Source: Candidatus Gastranaerophilales bacterium
GTDB lineage: Bacteria > Cyanobacteriota > Vampirovibrionia > Gastranaerophilales > Gastranaerophilaceae
Direction: 5' to 3'
Length of the DNA: 64,000 nucleotides
Assembly: GCA_944325665.1 (NCBI GenBank)
Contig: CALVAY010000004.1
Location: 1-64,000, forward strand
The first letter of the stretch is position 1. Every line of letters starts with the position of its first letter. The notes beneath the pieces were generated by a model. That model saw only the letters and a list, made by a program, of their open reading frames with translations. It made no database searches and had not been told where the DNA came from. The position numbers and the translations under genes were made by a program. Below, piece by piece: positions 25,563 to 34,277 of the stretch.

Positions 25563-26930
25563 ATGGCTGATTTTAACGAAAAAGATATTATCGAAACAAT
25601 TCAGATGATTAAAGTTCATCATCTTGATATAAGAACAACAACCCTTGCTCTTTCGCTTAGAGATTGCATAAGCGAAGATATCAAAGTAACGGGCGATAAA
25701 ATATACAATAAAATCATAAAATATGCCAAAAACCTTAAAAAGTATGCGGACGATTTGGAAAACGAATTTTCTATACCGATTATAAATAAAAGAATTGCAA
25801 TAACCCCAATTTCGCTAATCGGTGAGGCAGCAAAAAATCCTGATTATGTTTATCTTGCAAAAGTCTTGGATGAAGCTGCAAATGAAGTCGGGGTCGATTT
25901 TATAGGCGGATATTCAGCCTTGGTTGAAAAAGGCTGTACAAGAGGGGATGAGATATTTTTAGAATCAATCCCCGAAGCTCTTGCAAGCACTCAAAAGCTT
26001 TGCTCAAGCGTAAATTTGGCAAGTTCAAAAGCCGGAATTAATATGAAAGGCGTCTTAAAAGTTGCCGACATTATTAAAAAAACGGCAGAACTAACTGCAG
26101 ATAAAGACGGCTTGGGTGCGGCTAAATTTGTTTGCTTCTGTAACTCCGTATCCGACAACCCTTTTATGGCGGGTGCATATTGCGGCATTAACGAACCCGA
26201 GTGCGCTCTTAACATTGGTGTTAGCGGCCCGGGGGTTGTAAGATGGGCGATTGAAAATATACCAAAAGATGCAGACTTGGGCGAAGTAGCAAATATAATC
26301 AAAAAAACCGCATTTAAAATCACAACAACAGGAGAGTTAATCGGAAGAGAGCTTGCTTCAAGATTAAACATCCCATTTGGAGTTATAGACTTGTCTTTAG
26401 CACCCACGCCTGCTGAAGGCGACAGTGTAGCGGGTATTTTCCAAGCTATGGGCTTAGAGCAAGCAGGCGCACACGGCACAACTGCGGCACTTGCAATGTT
26501 AAACGATGCGGTTAAAAAAGGCGGCACAATGGCATCAAGCTATGTTGGCGGATTATCGGGCGCTTTTATTCCCGTGTCTGAAGATGCTCAAATGATTGAG
26601 GCCGCAAAAAGAGGTGTTCTGACAATTGACAAACTTGAAGCTATGACTTGCGTTTGCTCAGTCGGGCTTGATATGATAGCAATCCCCGGAGATACGCCAA
26701 AAAGCACTATTGCAGGCTTAATCGCGGATGAAATGGCAATCGGTATGATAAACAAAAAGACAACCGCTGTGCGTGTCATACCTGTTCCTAACAAAAAAGA
26801 AGGCGAATGGGTTAAATTTGGTGGGCTTTTAGGTGAAGCGCCGATTATGTCTCTAAGCAAACTTGATTCTTCGGTATTTGTAAACAGGAGCGGAAGAATT
26901 CCCGCCCCCATTCACAGTCTTAATAACTAA
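25563..26930 (+). CDS. UPF0210 (DUF711/PFL) family protein
   Basis: A 455-residue protein of the conserved DUF711 family: [20 protein letters not shown] near the start, [15 protein letters not shown] (about 116-130), [13 protein letters not shown] and [15 protein letters not shown]. The fold is related to glycyl radical enzyme-like barrels, but no reaction is established. The ACT-domain gene just upstream is its usual partner. AAGG lies 6 nt before the ATG. The stop overlaps that of the convergent protease gene by 4 nt. Confidence 0.95.
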   Translation: MADFNEKDIIETIQMIKVHHLDIRTTTLALSLRDCISEDIKVTGDKIYNKIIKYAKNLKKYADDLENEFSIPIINKRIAITPISLIGEAAKNPDYVYLAKVLDEAANEVGVDFIGGYSALVEKGCTRGDEIFLESIPEALASTQKLCSSVNLASSKAGINMKGVLKVADIIKKTAELTADKDGLGAAKFVCFCNSVSDNPFMAGAYCGINEPECALNIGVSGPGVVRWAIENIPKDADLGEVANIIKKTAFKITTTGELIGRELASRLNIPFGVIDLSLAPTPAEGDSVAGIFQAMGLEQAGAHGTTAALAMLNDAVKKGGTMASSYVGGLSGAFIPVSEDAQMIEAAKRGVLTIDKLEAMTCVCSVGLDMIAIPGDTPKSTIAGLIADEMAIGMINKKTTAVRVIPVPNKKEGEWVKFGGLLGEAPIMSLSKLDSSVFVNRSGRIPAPIHSLNN

Positions 26931-28174
26931 TTTTTAATTTCAACTTTTAATTCTTTGCTTTGAGCACTCTTTGCAACAGCTTTATCCTTTTGCAAGATTT
27001 CTACTGCTTTTGCAAGCTGCGGGTCGCGTTCTTTTTTAACGTCCTCTTCGGTAATTTCAACTTCGTAATCAGGCATTATACCTTTTTTGTTAATATCGGT
27101 ACCGTTTGGAGTTAAGTATTTTTGAATGGTAATGTGCATAGCGCTTCCGCCCGGTAAACGGTTAATTTCCTGAACAAGCCCTTTACCGAAGGATTTTTTA
27201 CCGACAATTATTGCTCTGTTGTTATCTTTTAAGGCACCGCTTAGAATTTCACTTGCAGAAGCAGAACCGCCGTTAATTAAAACAACAATCGGCTGATCGG
27301 TAACAAGTCTTTGTGTTGCACGAGTTGTGTCTTTATAACCGTCTCTATCCACCGTTGAAACAATTACTTTTGAGTCCAAAAGCATATCGGCAATGTAGAT
27401 AGCATTAGTCAAAAGACCACCGGGGTTGGAGCGAAGGTCAATAATAAGACCGTCTTTGTTGCAGTTTTCAACTAAAGCAGCTTCAAATTCGGAAGTAGCA
27501 TTTCTGCTTATAAAAGAGCTTAGTCTGATATATCCGATATTTTCAGGGATTTTAACAAACTTTGGTGCTTTTGTTGAAACTGATTTTATTTCAATTTTTT
27601 CCCTTGTAATTTTATAAGTTTTTGCAGGTTCACTTCCTCTTTTAACCAAAAGAGTTACTTGAGTACCCTCAGGTCCTCTGATTTTATCGGCAGCTGCCTC
27701 AACAGTTATACCTTTTGTGCTTTGACCGTCAATTTCAAGAATTTCATCCTCAGCTTTAAGACCTGCACGCTCACCCGGAGTATCTTCAATAGGAGCTATT
27801 ACAAGCAATTTGCCCTCTCTTACACCGATTTGAACACCAATACCTTGAAGTGAGCCTTGAATTGAGTCGTTTTCTTCCTTGAAATCTTTAGGATTTAAGA
27901 ATTTTGTATAAACATCATTCAAGCTTGAAATCATAGTGTCTATTGCAACGTAAGCGTCTTCATCGTCTTTAATTACGTTATCATAGCGATGACGCCACCT
28001 TGACCAGTCTTGTTCATTATTTGTTTGGTCAACAAACTTTGTATTAATAAGCTTCCAAGCCCTGTCGTATAACGACTGAGGTGTTTGAGCCAACACAGGA
28101 TTTAAAAAAGCGCTTACGTAAAATAATAACGCCATTAAGCCCAAAACAGTTATTCTTTTAAACAAATCTTTCAT
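26927..28174 (-). CDS. C-terminal processing peptidase (S41, CtpA-like)
   Basis: A 415-residue exported serine protease. A signal peptide (residues 1-29, ending VLA) is followed by a helical region, a PDZ domain (about 95-180; [26 protein letters not shown]) and an S41 catalytic domain. The serine lies in [14 protein letters not shown] and the lysine in GKKSFGKG. CtpA-type proteases trim or degrade periplasmic proteins from their C-terminal ends. It has an extended -10 promoter and a GAGGAG Shine-Dalgarno. The mature protein has a charged lysine-rich tail. Confidence 0.95.
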   Translation of the reverse strand: MKDLFKRITVLGLMALLFYVSAFLNPVLAQTPQSLYDRAWKLINTKFVDQTNNEQDWSRWRHRYDNVIKDDEDAYVAIDTMISSLNDVYTKFLNPKDFKEENDSIQGSLQGIGVQIGVREGKLLVIAPIEDTPGERAGLKAEDEILEIDGQSTKGITVEAAADKIRGPEGTQVTLLVKRGSEPAKTYKITREKIEIKSVSTKAPKFVKIPENIGYIRLSSFISRNATSEFEAALVENCNKDGLIIDLRSNPGGLLTNAIYIADMLLDSKVIVSTVDRDGYKDTTRATQRLVTDQPIVVLINGGSASASEILSGALKDNNRAIIVGKKSFGKGLVQEINRLPGGSAMHITIQKYLTPNGTDINKKGIMPDYEVEITEEDVKKERDPQLAKAVEILQKDKAVAKSAQSKELKVEIKN

Positions 28175-28195
28175 ATCTTCTCCTCTTTAATAGAT

Positions 28196-28223
28196 ATTAT
28201 AGCAAAGTATTTTTGTTTTTCAA
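28196..28223 (-). promoter_or_regulatory. Promoter of the S41 protease gene
   Basis: On the minus strand TTGAAA (28223-28218), a 16-bp spacer and TATAAT (28201-28196), preceded by TGC as an extended -10. The predicted start near 28189 leaves a leader of about 15 nt that carries the GAGGAG ribosome-binding site. Confidence 0.75.
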
Positions 28224-28287
28224 AAAAATGTTAATCCCATATTAATTATGTATTTCATTTTATAAGGTTATAAAGTAAAATAAGACC

Positions 28288-30243
28288 ATGGTGATATCGC
28301 AGAAAAAATCATTAATACTTTTGACGTTTGCTTCAATCTTGATATTTTTTATTGTCTATTTGGTTGGGGTGTCTATTTTTGAGCCAAAATCTTATAATTT
28401 TCTTGTAAAGATGACAACTCAAAGCGCAAAAGCCTCTGATGATATTGTCCTTGTTGTAATTGATGATAAATCACTCCACGAGCTTGGACGTTGGCCTTGG
28501 AAGAGAACGAAATATTCAGAGATTTTTGAATATCTAACAAATTACACGCAAGCAAAACAAATAGGTTATGATGCAATTGTTGTAGCGCCTGACATTGAGC
28601 ACCCAAAAGCCGACAGAGAATTTTTTGAAGACATTAAAAAATATACCAATTTAAGCGCCGGTGTAGGTTTTGCAAACAATGAATTTGAGAAAAAAATTAA
28701 TAAAAAAGAATATGAAGATTTGCTTTTTGAAAAAAATAAAATAATAATTGAAGACAAAAGAAGTGAAAAATACAAAAAAGAAAGCCCCTACAAGAGTTTT
28801 AGCGCATTTCAAAAGGACTACTTAAAAAATGTGCAAAACCTTGGCTCTGTTAATACAAATCTTGATAATGACGGATATATAAGAAAAATTGACCAGATAA
28901 TAAATTACAAAGGCAAGCTTTATCCCTCTTTAGGGCTTGTAATGTATTCAAAACATACAGGTATTAATAACTTCACACTTACCGACAAATACCTTCTTGC
29001 AAAAAATAATGAATACAAGCTAAAGATGCCTATTGTAAATAAATATGGAATAGCATACTCAAATGTTTACTACTATAAGACCGATGATGGCGTATATTCC
29101 CACAAAAAAGTATCCGCTTCGGATGTTATAAATTCCCTTAATGCAATTAAAAAGGGTGAAAAGCCGGTTTTAGATTCTGAAATATTCAAAGATAAAATTG
29201 TTTTTGTAGGTGCAAATGCAAACGCACAAGCACTTCAAGACGTTAAAAGAACCCCTATATCAGACACTTTTTCAGGTGTTGATATTCAAGCAACAAATCT
29301 GGATAACATTTTAAATAACGAGTTTTATAAGTCCACAAGCGACCTGTATAATATTCTAAATGTTGTTTTAGTTTTTATGCTCGCTTTTATCATTGTCTGC
29401 ACACTGCCTATACCGCTTGCAATCTTATCCTGCTCGTGCTTAATGTTTATGCACATAATTTTTTCAATATTTATGTTTGCAAACAAAATTGCAGTAAATC
29501 TTGTTATGCCTGAAGTCTTTATTCTTTTTGCAATAGGTTGTGCTTATTCTTACAGATACTTAAACGAGGGCAGAAAAAAAGAGAAAATTCAGTCTGCAAT
29601 GAGCAAATATTTATCAAAAGACGTTATGAAAAACGTTGTAGATAATATTGATTCGGTTAAACTTGGCGGCAAAAGAGCAAATGTAACAGTTCTTTTTGCG
29701 GATATAAGAGGCTTTACCTCAATCAGCGAAAGGCTTAGTGCCGAAGAAGTTACAAAAATTTTAAACGAATATTTTACGGCAATTGTACCCATTATTGAAA
29801 AACACAACGGAATTTTAAATAAATTTATGGGCGATGCGGTTTTGGCGGTTTTTGGCGAGCCTATTAAAAATGAACATCACGCACTAGATGCAATCCTTTG
29901 CGCTGATGCAATGCTTAAAAAAGTAAAACACTTGCAAGAAAAGTGGCTTGAAGAAGGCAAACCGAAAATTGAAATCGGAATAGGTATTTCAACAGGCGAA
30001 GCTTTTGTCGGCAACATCGGTTCGGAAGAGCGTCTTGAATACACGGTTATTGGGGATACCGTAAACACAGCCTCAAGAATAGAAAACTATAACAAGGTTT
30101 ACAGAACAAAGTTTTTAATCAGCCAAGAAACCTTTGAGCAGGTGCAAAAACACGTTGATGTTATTAAAATCAGAGAAGTAAGCATAAGAGGTAAAGCAAA
30201 AAAAATAAATATTTACGAAGTTCTTCGTCTTTTGAATGTATAA
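28288..30243 (+). CDS. CHASE2-domain adenylate/guanylate cyclase
   Basis: A 651-residue membrane signalling enzyme. One N-terminal helix (about 12-32) precedes an extracytoplasmic CHASE2 sensor domain (about 40-340; DDKSLHELGRWPWKR, KDKIVFVGANA). Three membrane helices (about 350-430) and a class III cyclase domain (about 455-640) follow. LFADIRGFTSISERL carries a metal aspartate, NKFMGDAVLAVFGEP a lysine and second aspartate, and YTVIGDTVNTASRIE the transition-state residues. The pattern favours cAMP synthesis, and this architecture is common in Cyanobacteria. A TAAAAT hexamer ends 6 nt before the ATG. recG follows after 9 bp. Confidence 0.92.
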   Translation: MVISQKKSLILLTFASILIFFIVYLVGVSIFEPKSYNFLVKMTTQSAKASDDIVLVVIDDKSLHELGRWPWKRTKYSEIFEYLTNYTQAKQIGYDAIVVAPDIEHPKADREFFEDIKKYTNLSAGVGFANNEFEKKINKKEYEDLLFEKNKIIIEDKRSEKYKKESPYKSFSAFQKDYLKNVQNLGSVNTNLDNDGYIRKIDQIINYKGKLYPSLGLVMYSKHTGINNFTLTDKYLLAKNNEYKLKMPIVNKYGIAYSNVYYYKTDDGVYSHKKVSASDVINSLNAIKKGEKPVLDSEIFKDKIVFVGANANAQALQDVKRTPISDTFSGVDIQATNLDNILNNEFYKSTSDLYNILNVVLVFMLAFIIVCTLPIPLAILSCSCLMFMHIIFSIFMFANKIAVNLVMPEVFILFAIGCAYSYRYLNEGRKKEKIQSAMSKYLSKDVMKNVVDNIDSVKLGGKRANVTVLFADIRGFTSISERLSAEEVTKILNEYFTAIVPIIEKHNGILNKFMGDAVLAVFGEPIKNEHHALDAILCADAMLKKVKHLQEKWLEEGKPKIEIGIGISTGEAFVGNIGSEERLEYTVIGDTVNTASRIENYNKVYRTKFLISQETFEQVQKHVDVIKIREVSIRGKAKKINIYEVLRLLNV

Positions 30244-30252
30244 TTGGTGAGT

Positions 30253-32682
30253 ATGGGAACACTTAGAACTTTTGACGAAATACACAGGCAAATTTTAACC
30301 TCGTGTAAAGTCGAAATGGAGCATAAATACATAAACATAACGGGCAAAAAAAGCACTTTTTCAAAGTTTGTTTTAGACACCCTTAGACTTATGCTGAAAA
30401 AAATCAACAAAACCGAGCGCCACAGGGTAGAAAAACTGATTGCGCATTTTGAACAATATCATATTGACTCACCCCCCTCAAGAGCGCACAGTGTAGAGCT
30501 TTTAGTTGATACTTTTGCATATTTTAAAAAGCTGATTAAACCTCAAGTTAGAGTTCAAAAAAAAGAAGACACTATACAGGCAAAAAAGCCTTTTACAAAT
30601 GATATTTCTGAAATTGAAGTGCAATTTGTAAAAGGAGTCGGGCCAAAAACCGCATTATTATTTAATAAGCTTGGAATTTATACGGTTAAAGAGCTGCTTG
30701 AATACTACCCGAAACGCTACATTGACTACCAAGGAAGGGTAAAAATCTCTAACTTAAAGCTTGGCGAGCAGGTAACGGTTTTTGGAACAATTAAAAAGAC
30801 AAGAGCTTATCAAACACTTAAAAAACTGACCGTTATGAATGTCGTTATTTCAGACGGTACAGGGGAAGTTACGCTTAATTATTTTTATAAGCTAAAAAAC
30901 AGAAAAATGCTTGAAAGATACAAAGCGCAGTTCCCGCAAGGCGCAAGCGTTATTGTCTTTGGTGAAGTAAAAAGAGACAACTATACGGGTAAAATTACCA
31001 TAGATAAACCGGAAGTACAGGTTATGACTTGCGATTTTTGCTATGAGGATGATAAGTTAATCTCTTTGGGTAAAGTTGTTCCGATATATCCTCTGTGCGA
31101 GAATTTAAGCTCAAAAGTCTTAAGCGGAGCAATCAGGAGTGCGATTGAAAAGTATTGTCCGAAAATAGAAGATTTCATGCCTGACTTTATAAAAGAAAAA
31201 TATAATTTAATAGACAAAAAAGAGGCAATAGAAAAAATTCACCTGCCGCAGACACTTGAAGATGTTGAGAAAGCAAGATACAGAATAGTTTTTGAGGAGC
31301 TTTTCACTCTTCAGCTCAACTTAGCACTAACAAGAGAAGCTAACCGAAAAAATACCTCAATACAGCTTAAAATCAAGCAAGAAGGGCTTGTAAGAAAATT
31401 TATCGAAAGCTTGCCTTTTGAACTTACAAATGCTCAAAAAAACGCGGTAGAAGAAATAATAAATGATTTAAATTCAAAAGAGCCAATGCAAAGGTTGCTT
31501 CAAGGTGATGTCGGTAGCGGAAAAACCGTTGTAGCCTGCATTATGTTATTGTGCGCAATTGAAAACGGCTATCAGGGGGCAATTATGGCACCTACCGAAA
31601 TATTGGCAACACAGCACTATAAAAATTTTGTGCAGTGGCTAACTCCGCTAAATATAAGCGTTGGGCTATTTTTAGGCAAACACGGAACAAAAATCAGAAA
31701 CGAAATGCTGACCTCGCTTAAAAACGGTCAAATGCACATTGCAGTAGGAACTCACGCTCTAATTCAAGAAGGAGTGGAGTTTAACAACCTTGGGGCAGTC
31801 GTAATCGATGAGCAGCACCGCTTTGGGGTAAAACAACGCTCAAAACTCTTGACTAAAGGCGAATTCCCGCAAATGCTTACCATGACTGCAACCCCAATAC
31901 CAAGAACTTTGGCTCTTACAATGCATGGCGACCTTGATATAACAACAATAGATGAGCTTCCAAAAGGCAGATTGCCGATTATTACAACCCTTGTCGGGGC
32001 TTTTGGAAGAAGGGAAGCTTATCAAAAAATCAAAGAAGAAATTTCAAAAGGACATCAGGCATACATTGTCTATCCTCTAATTGATGAAAGCGAAGCAATA
32101 AGCGCCAAAAACGCTACTCAAGAGGCTCAAAAACTTCAAGAGGGCGAATTTAAGGATTATAAAATCGGGCTTTTGCACGGAAAATTAAAACCGCAGGAAA
32201 AAGAGCAGGTAATGCTTGATTTTAAAGAAAAAAAATACGATATTTTAGTTTCCACAACCGTTGTTGAGGTTGGCGTAGATGTGCCCAATGCAACGATTAT
32301 GATTATAGAAAACGCCGAAAGATTTGGACTTTCACAGCTTCACCAGCTAAGAGGACGTGTAGGCAGATCGGACAAGCAGTCTTATTGCATTTTAGTCAGT
32401 ACATCAGCATCAAAACAGGTTAAAAACAGGCTTAAGATTATGACACAGACAAATAACGGCTTTGTTGTGGCGCAAAAAGACCTTGAACTAAGAGGCCCCG
32501 GAGAATTTTTGGGCACAAGACAAAGCGGCATTCCCGATTTTGGTCTTGCTGATTTGGTTAATGATGTTGAAATTCTTGAAAAAGCAAGAGAGTGCGCTCT
32601 TGATTTTGTTAAAAACAACGATATTGATAAGTGGAATAAACTCTACAAGGAAGTATTAAAACACAATATCTTTAGAGGTTAA
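30253..32682 (+). CDS. recG: ATP-dependent DNA helicase RecG
   Basis: An 809-residue branch-migration helicase that reverses stalled forks. About 110 extra N-terminal residues precede the usual start (VQFVKGVGPKTALLFNKLG), a length found in cyanobacterial and plant RecG. A wedge OB domain (about 170-260) follows. Motifs are LLQGDVGSGKTVVA (Walker A), DEQHRFG (Walker B), TATPIPRTLA and QLRGRVGRS. The start is uncertain: TTG 30244, GTG 30247 and ATG 30253 are in frame. I prefer the ATG, because a TATAAT (30239-30244) lies 8 nt before it and no Shine-Dalgarno is present. Confidence 0.95.
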   Translation: MGTLRTFDEIHRQILTSCKVEMEHKYINITGKKSTFSKFVLDTLRLMLKKINKTERHRVEKLIAHFEQYHIDSPPSRAHSVELLVDTFAYFKKLIKPQVRVQKKEDTIQAKKPFTNDISEIEVQFVKGVGPKTALLFNKLGIYTVKELLEYYPKRYIDYQGRVKISNLKLGEQVTVFGTIKKTRAYQTLKKLTVMNVVISDGTGEVTLNYFYKLKNRKMLERYKAQFPQGASVIVFGEVKRDNYTGKITIDKPEVQVMTCDFCYEDDKLISLGKVVPIYPLCENLSSKVLSGAIRSAIEKYCPKIEDFMPDFIKEKYNLIDKKEAIEKIHLPQTLEDVEKARYRIVFEELFTLQLNLALTREANRKNTSIQLKIKQEGLVRKFIESLPFELTNAQKNAVEEIINDLNSKEPMQRLLQGDVGSGKTVVACIMLLCAIENGYQGAIMAPTEILATQHYKNFVQWLTPLNISVGLFLGKHGTKIRNEMLTSLKNGQMHIAVGTHALIQEGVEFNNLGAVVIDEQHRFGVKQRSKLLTKGEFPQMLTMTATPIPRTLALTMHGDLDITTIDELPKGRLPIITTLVGAFGRREAYQKIKEEISKGHQAYIVYPLIDESEAISAKNATQEAQKLQEGEFKDYKIGLLHGKLKPQEKEQVMLDFKEKKYDILVSTTVVEVGVDVPNATIMIIENAERFGLSQLHQLRGRVGRSDKQSYCILVSTSASKQVKNRLKIMTQTNNGFVVAQKDLELRGPGEFLGTRQSGIPDFGLADLVNDVEILEKARECALDFVKNNDIDKWNKLYKEVLKHNIFRG

Positions 32683-34138
32683 CAACCAAAACCACATCAA
32701 CAGGGCGAGAAATAAAACCGTGTGAAGGCGGCTTCATATATGCAAAAGTTTCTGAAATACTCTTTTTGATAATATCATCAATCGGCTCAGAGCCTGAACC
32801 TTGTAAAACTTTCATTTCAATAATATCACCGCTGCTTGCAATTCTTATACTGATTTTTATAACATTATTTTTTGCAAAATCGCTTGATAATAATAAATCG
32901 TTTTGCAAGTTTAGCTTGATACTTTTTCCTGCCAGCTGCAAGAATTTTGTATAATTTGCTTTGTTGGCAAGATTTTCAGGAATTTCCCAAGACACTTTAT
33001 TAATGGTTGCAACTAAAGGCTCGCCGGTTGTTTGCCCCGCAAGAGCATAGTCAGGCGTGCTTTGAGAGCCATAAACTTCTTGAGGAAGCGTGTGCGATGA
33101 GGCAAAATCTTCTTGGGCAGATTCATCATAATATTCTTGAGAAGAATAATCATCAATATCTGAAATTGAAGATACATCTTGACTTGAGCTTTTGTAGGCA
33201 ATAAAAAGCGATAAGAGAATAAACACAAAAACAACAACCGCGCTAATTGTAAATTTCTTTTTTGTGTCAGATGCAGCAGAGTTTGAAGCCGAGAATATAT
33301 CTGCTTTTTCAGTTTTATTAAATATTGCGTCTATTATACCCTTGATAAAATGTTCCTTATTTTCTTGTCCGCCGTCAGCATCAATTGTAGCCCTTATAGA
33401 CTCGTAAGCTTCATCGGGATTTTTCAGGGGAGATACATATTTTTGCATGTAATGAGAGGCATTGGGGATATTTTTTACCGATTTATCAAAACTTATAATG
33501 TCTGCAAGCTTTCTTGTGCAAGCAGGACAAGTTGCAAGGTGGTTAATTAAAAGTTTTTTATTGTTAAAGGAAAGTTCTTTATCTATAAATCTTAAAAACA
33601 GCGCCATACATTCAGTATGCTTACCAAAAACAGGTTTAACCTGAGCAGGTTTTAGCAAACTTTCTTCCAAAGTTGCAATGCTTTTAAGATAGTAAGTGTC
33701 AACTTCAATGTAGCCCTCTTGAGACTGAATAAAAGCTATGTCTTGAGGTTTAATATAGCCAGCAATTTTAACGTCCTTTAGTCTCGGGGTCATCTGCACA
33801 ACAACATAGTAATCAGGCAGACACTCGTACTCTCTTGTTCTGTCGGGAATTTTTATTTTATCTTCTCTAAATTGGGAAATAATATCTATTCTGTAATTGT
33901 TTATGTAAATATCTGTTATTCTGAATTCTTCAAAAATTTCCGGGATAGCGTGCAAGCTGCGTGCGATATTAACTTTAAACCCTTGTTTTGTAAAATAATC
34001 AGCAGCACAAATGACACCTAAAAGGTCAATTAAACCTTCTCTTCGTATCGCAGGTTTAGACAAGGCAGCACTGATTTTTCTTGCGTAGTCTCCCTGTTCG
34101 TCATTTATTTTAAGTATAGAAGTGTCATTTTGCGACAT
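32672..34138 (-). CDS. DUF1822-like / zinc-finger / TonB C-terminal membrane protein
   Basis: A 488-residue protein in four parts. Residues about 25-185 resemble cyanobacterial DUF1822 proteins (ITDIYINNYRIDI, EYECLPDYYVVVQM, IAGYIKPQDI); this match is tentative. Residues about 190-235 hold an anti-sigma-like zinc finger (NHLATCPACTRKL). A membrane helix lies at about 300-320. A linker rich in Ser, Asp and Gln leads to a TonB C-terminal-like domain (about 390-488; ISIRIASSGDIIEMKVLQGSG). Topology would put the first half in the cytoplasm and the TonB-like domain outside. I chose ATG 34138 with AGGGGAAG upstream. It overlaps recG by 11 nt. Confidence 0.72.
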   Translation of the reverse strand: MSQNDTSILKINDEQGDYARKISAALSKPAIRREGLIDLLGVICAADYFTKQGFKVNIARSLHAIPEIFEEFRITDIYINNYRIDIISQFREDKIKIPDRTREYECLPDYYVVVQMTPRLKDVKIAGYIKPQDIAFIQSQEGYIEVDTYYLKSIATLEESLLKPAQVKPVFGKHTECMALFLRFIDKELSFNNKKLLINHLATCPACTRKLADIISFDKSVKNIPNASHYMQKYVSPLKNPDEAYESIRATIDADGGQENKEHFIKGIIDAIFNKTEKADIFSASNSAASDTKKKFTISAVVVFVFILLSLFIAYKSSSQDVSSISDIDDYSSQEYYDESAQEDFASSHTLPQEVYGSQSTPDYALAGQTTGEPLVATINKVSWEIPENLANKANYTKFLQLAGKSIKLNLQNDLLLSSDFAKNNVIKISIRIASSGDIIEMKVLQGSGSEPIDDIIKKSISETFAYMKPPSHGFISRPVDVVLVVNL

Positions 34139-34241
34139 TAAAATACTTCCCCTCATACTCTATAAGATGACATATATTTGCAACAAATTCAAATCGAGGC
34201 TATATCCTAAACAAAACTTAACATTTATTTTTCTCATCACC

Positions 34242-34271
34242 TTGCTTTTAAAACTTTTTTTGTAATAAAAT
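34242..34271 (+). promoter_or_regulatory. glyS promoter, possible leaderless start
   Basis: TTGCTT (34242-34247), an 18-bp spacer and TAAAAT (34266-34271). The -10 ends 6 nt before the ATG at 34278. An AAGG lies between, but is too close to the ATG to be a good ribosome-binding site. Confidence 0.6.
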
Positions 34272-34277
34272 AAGGCT

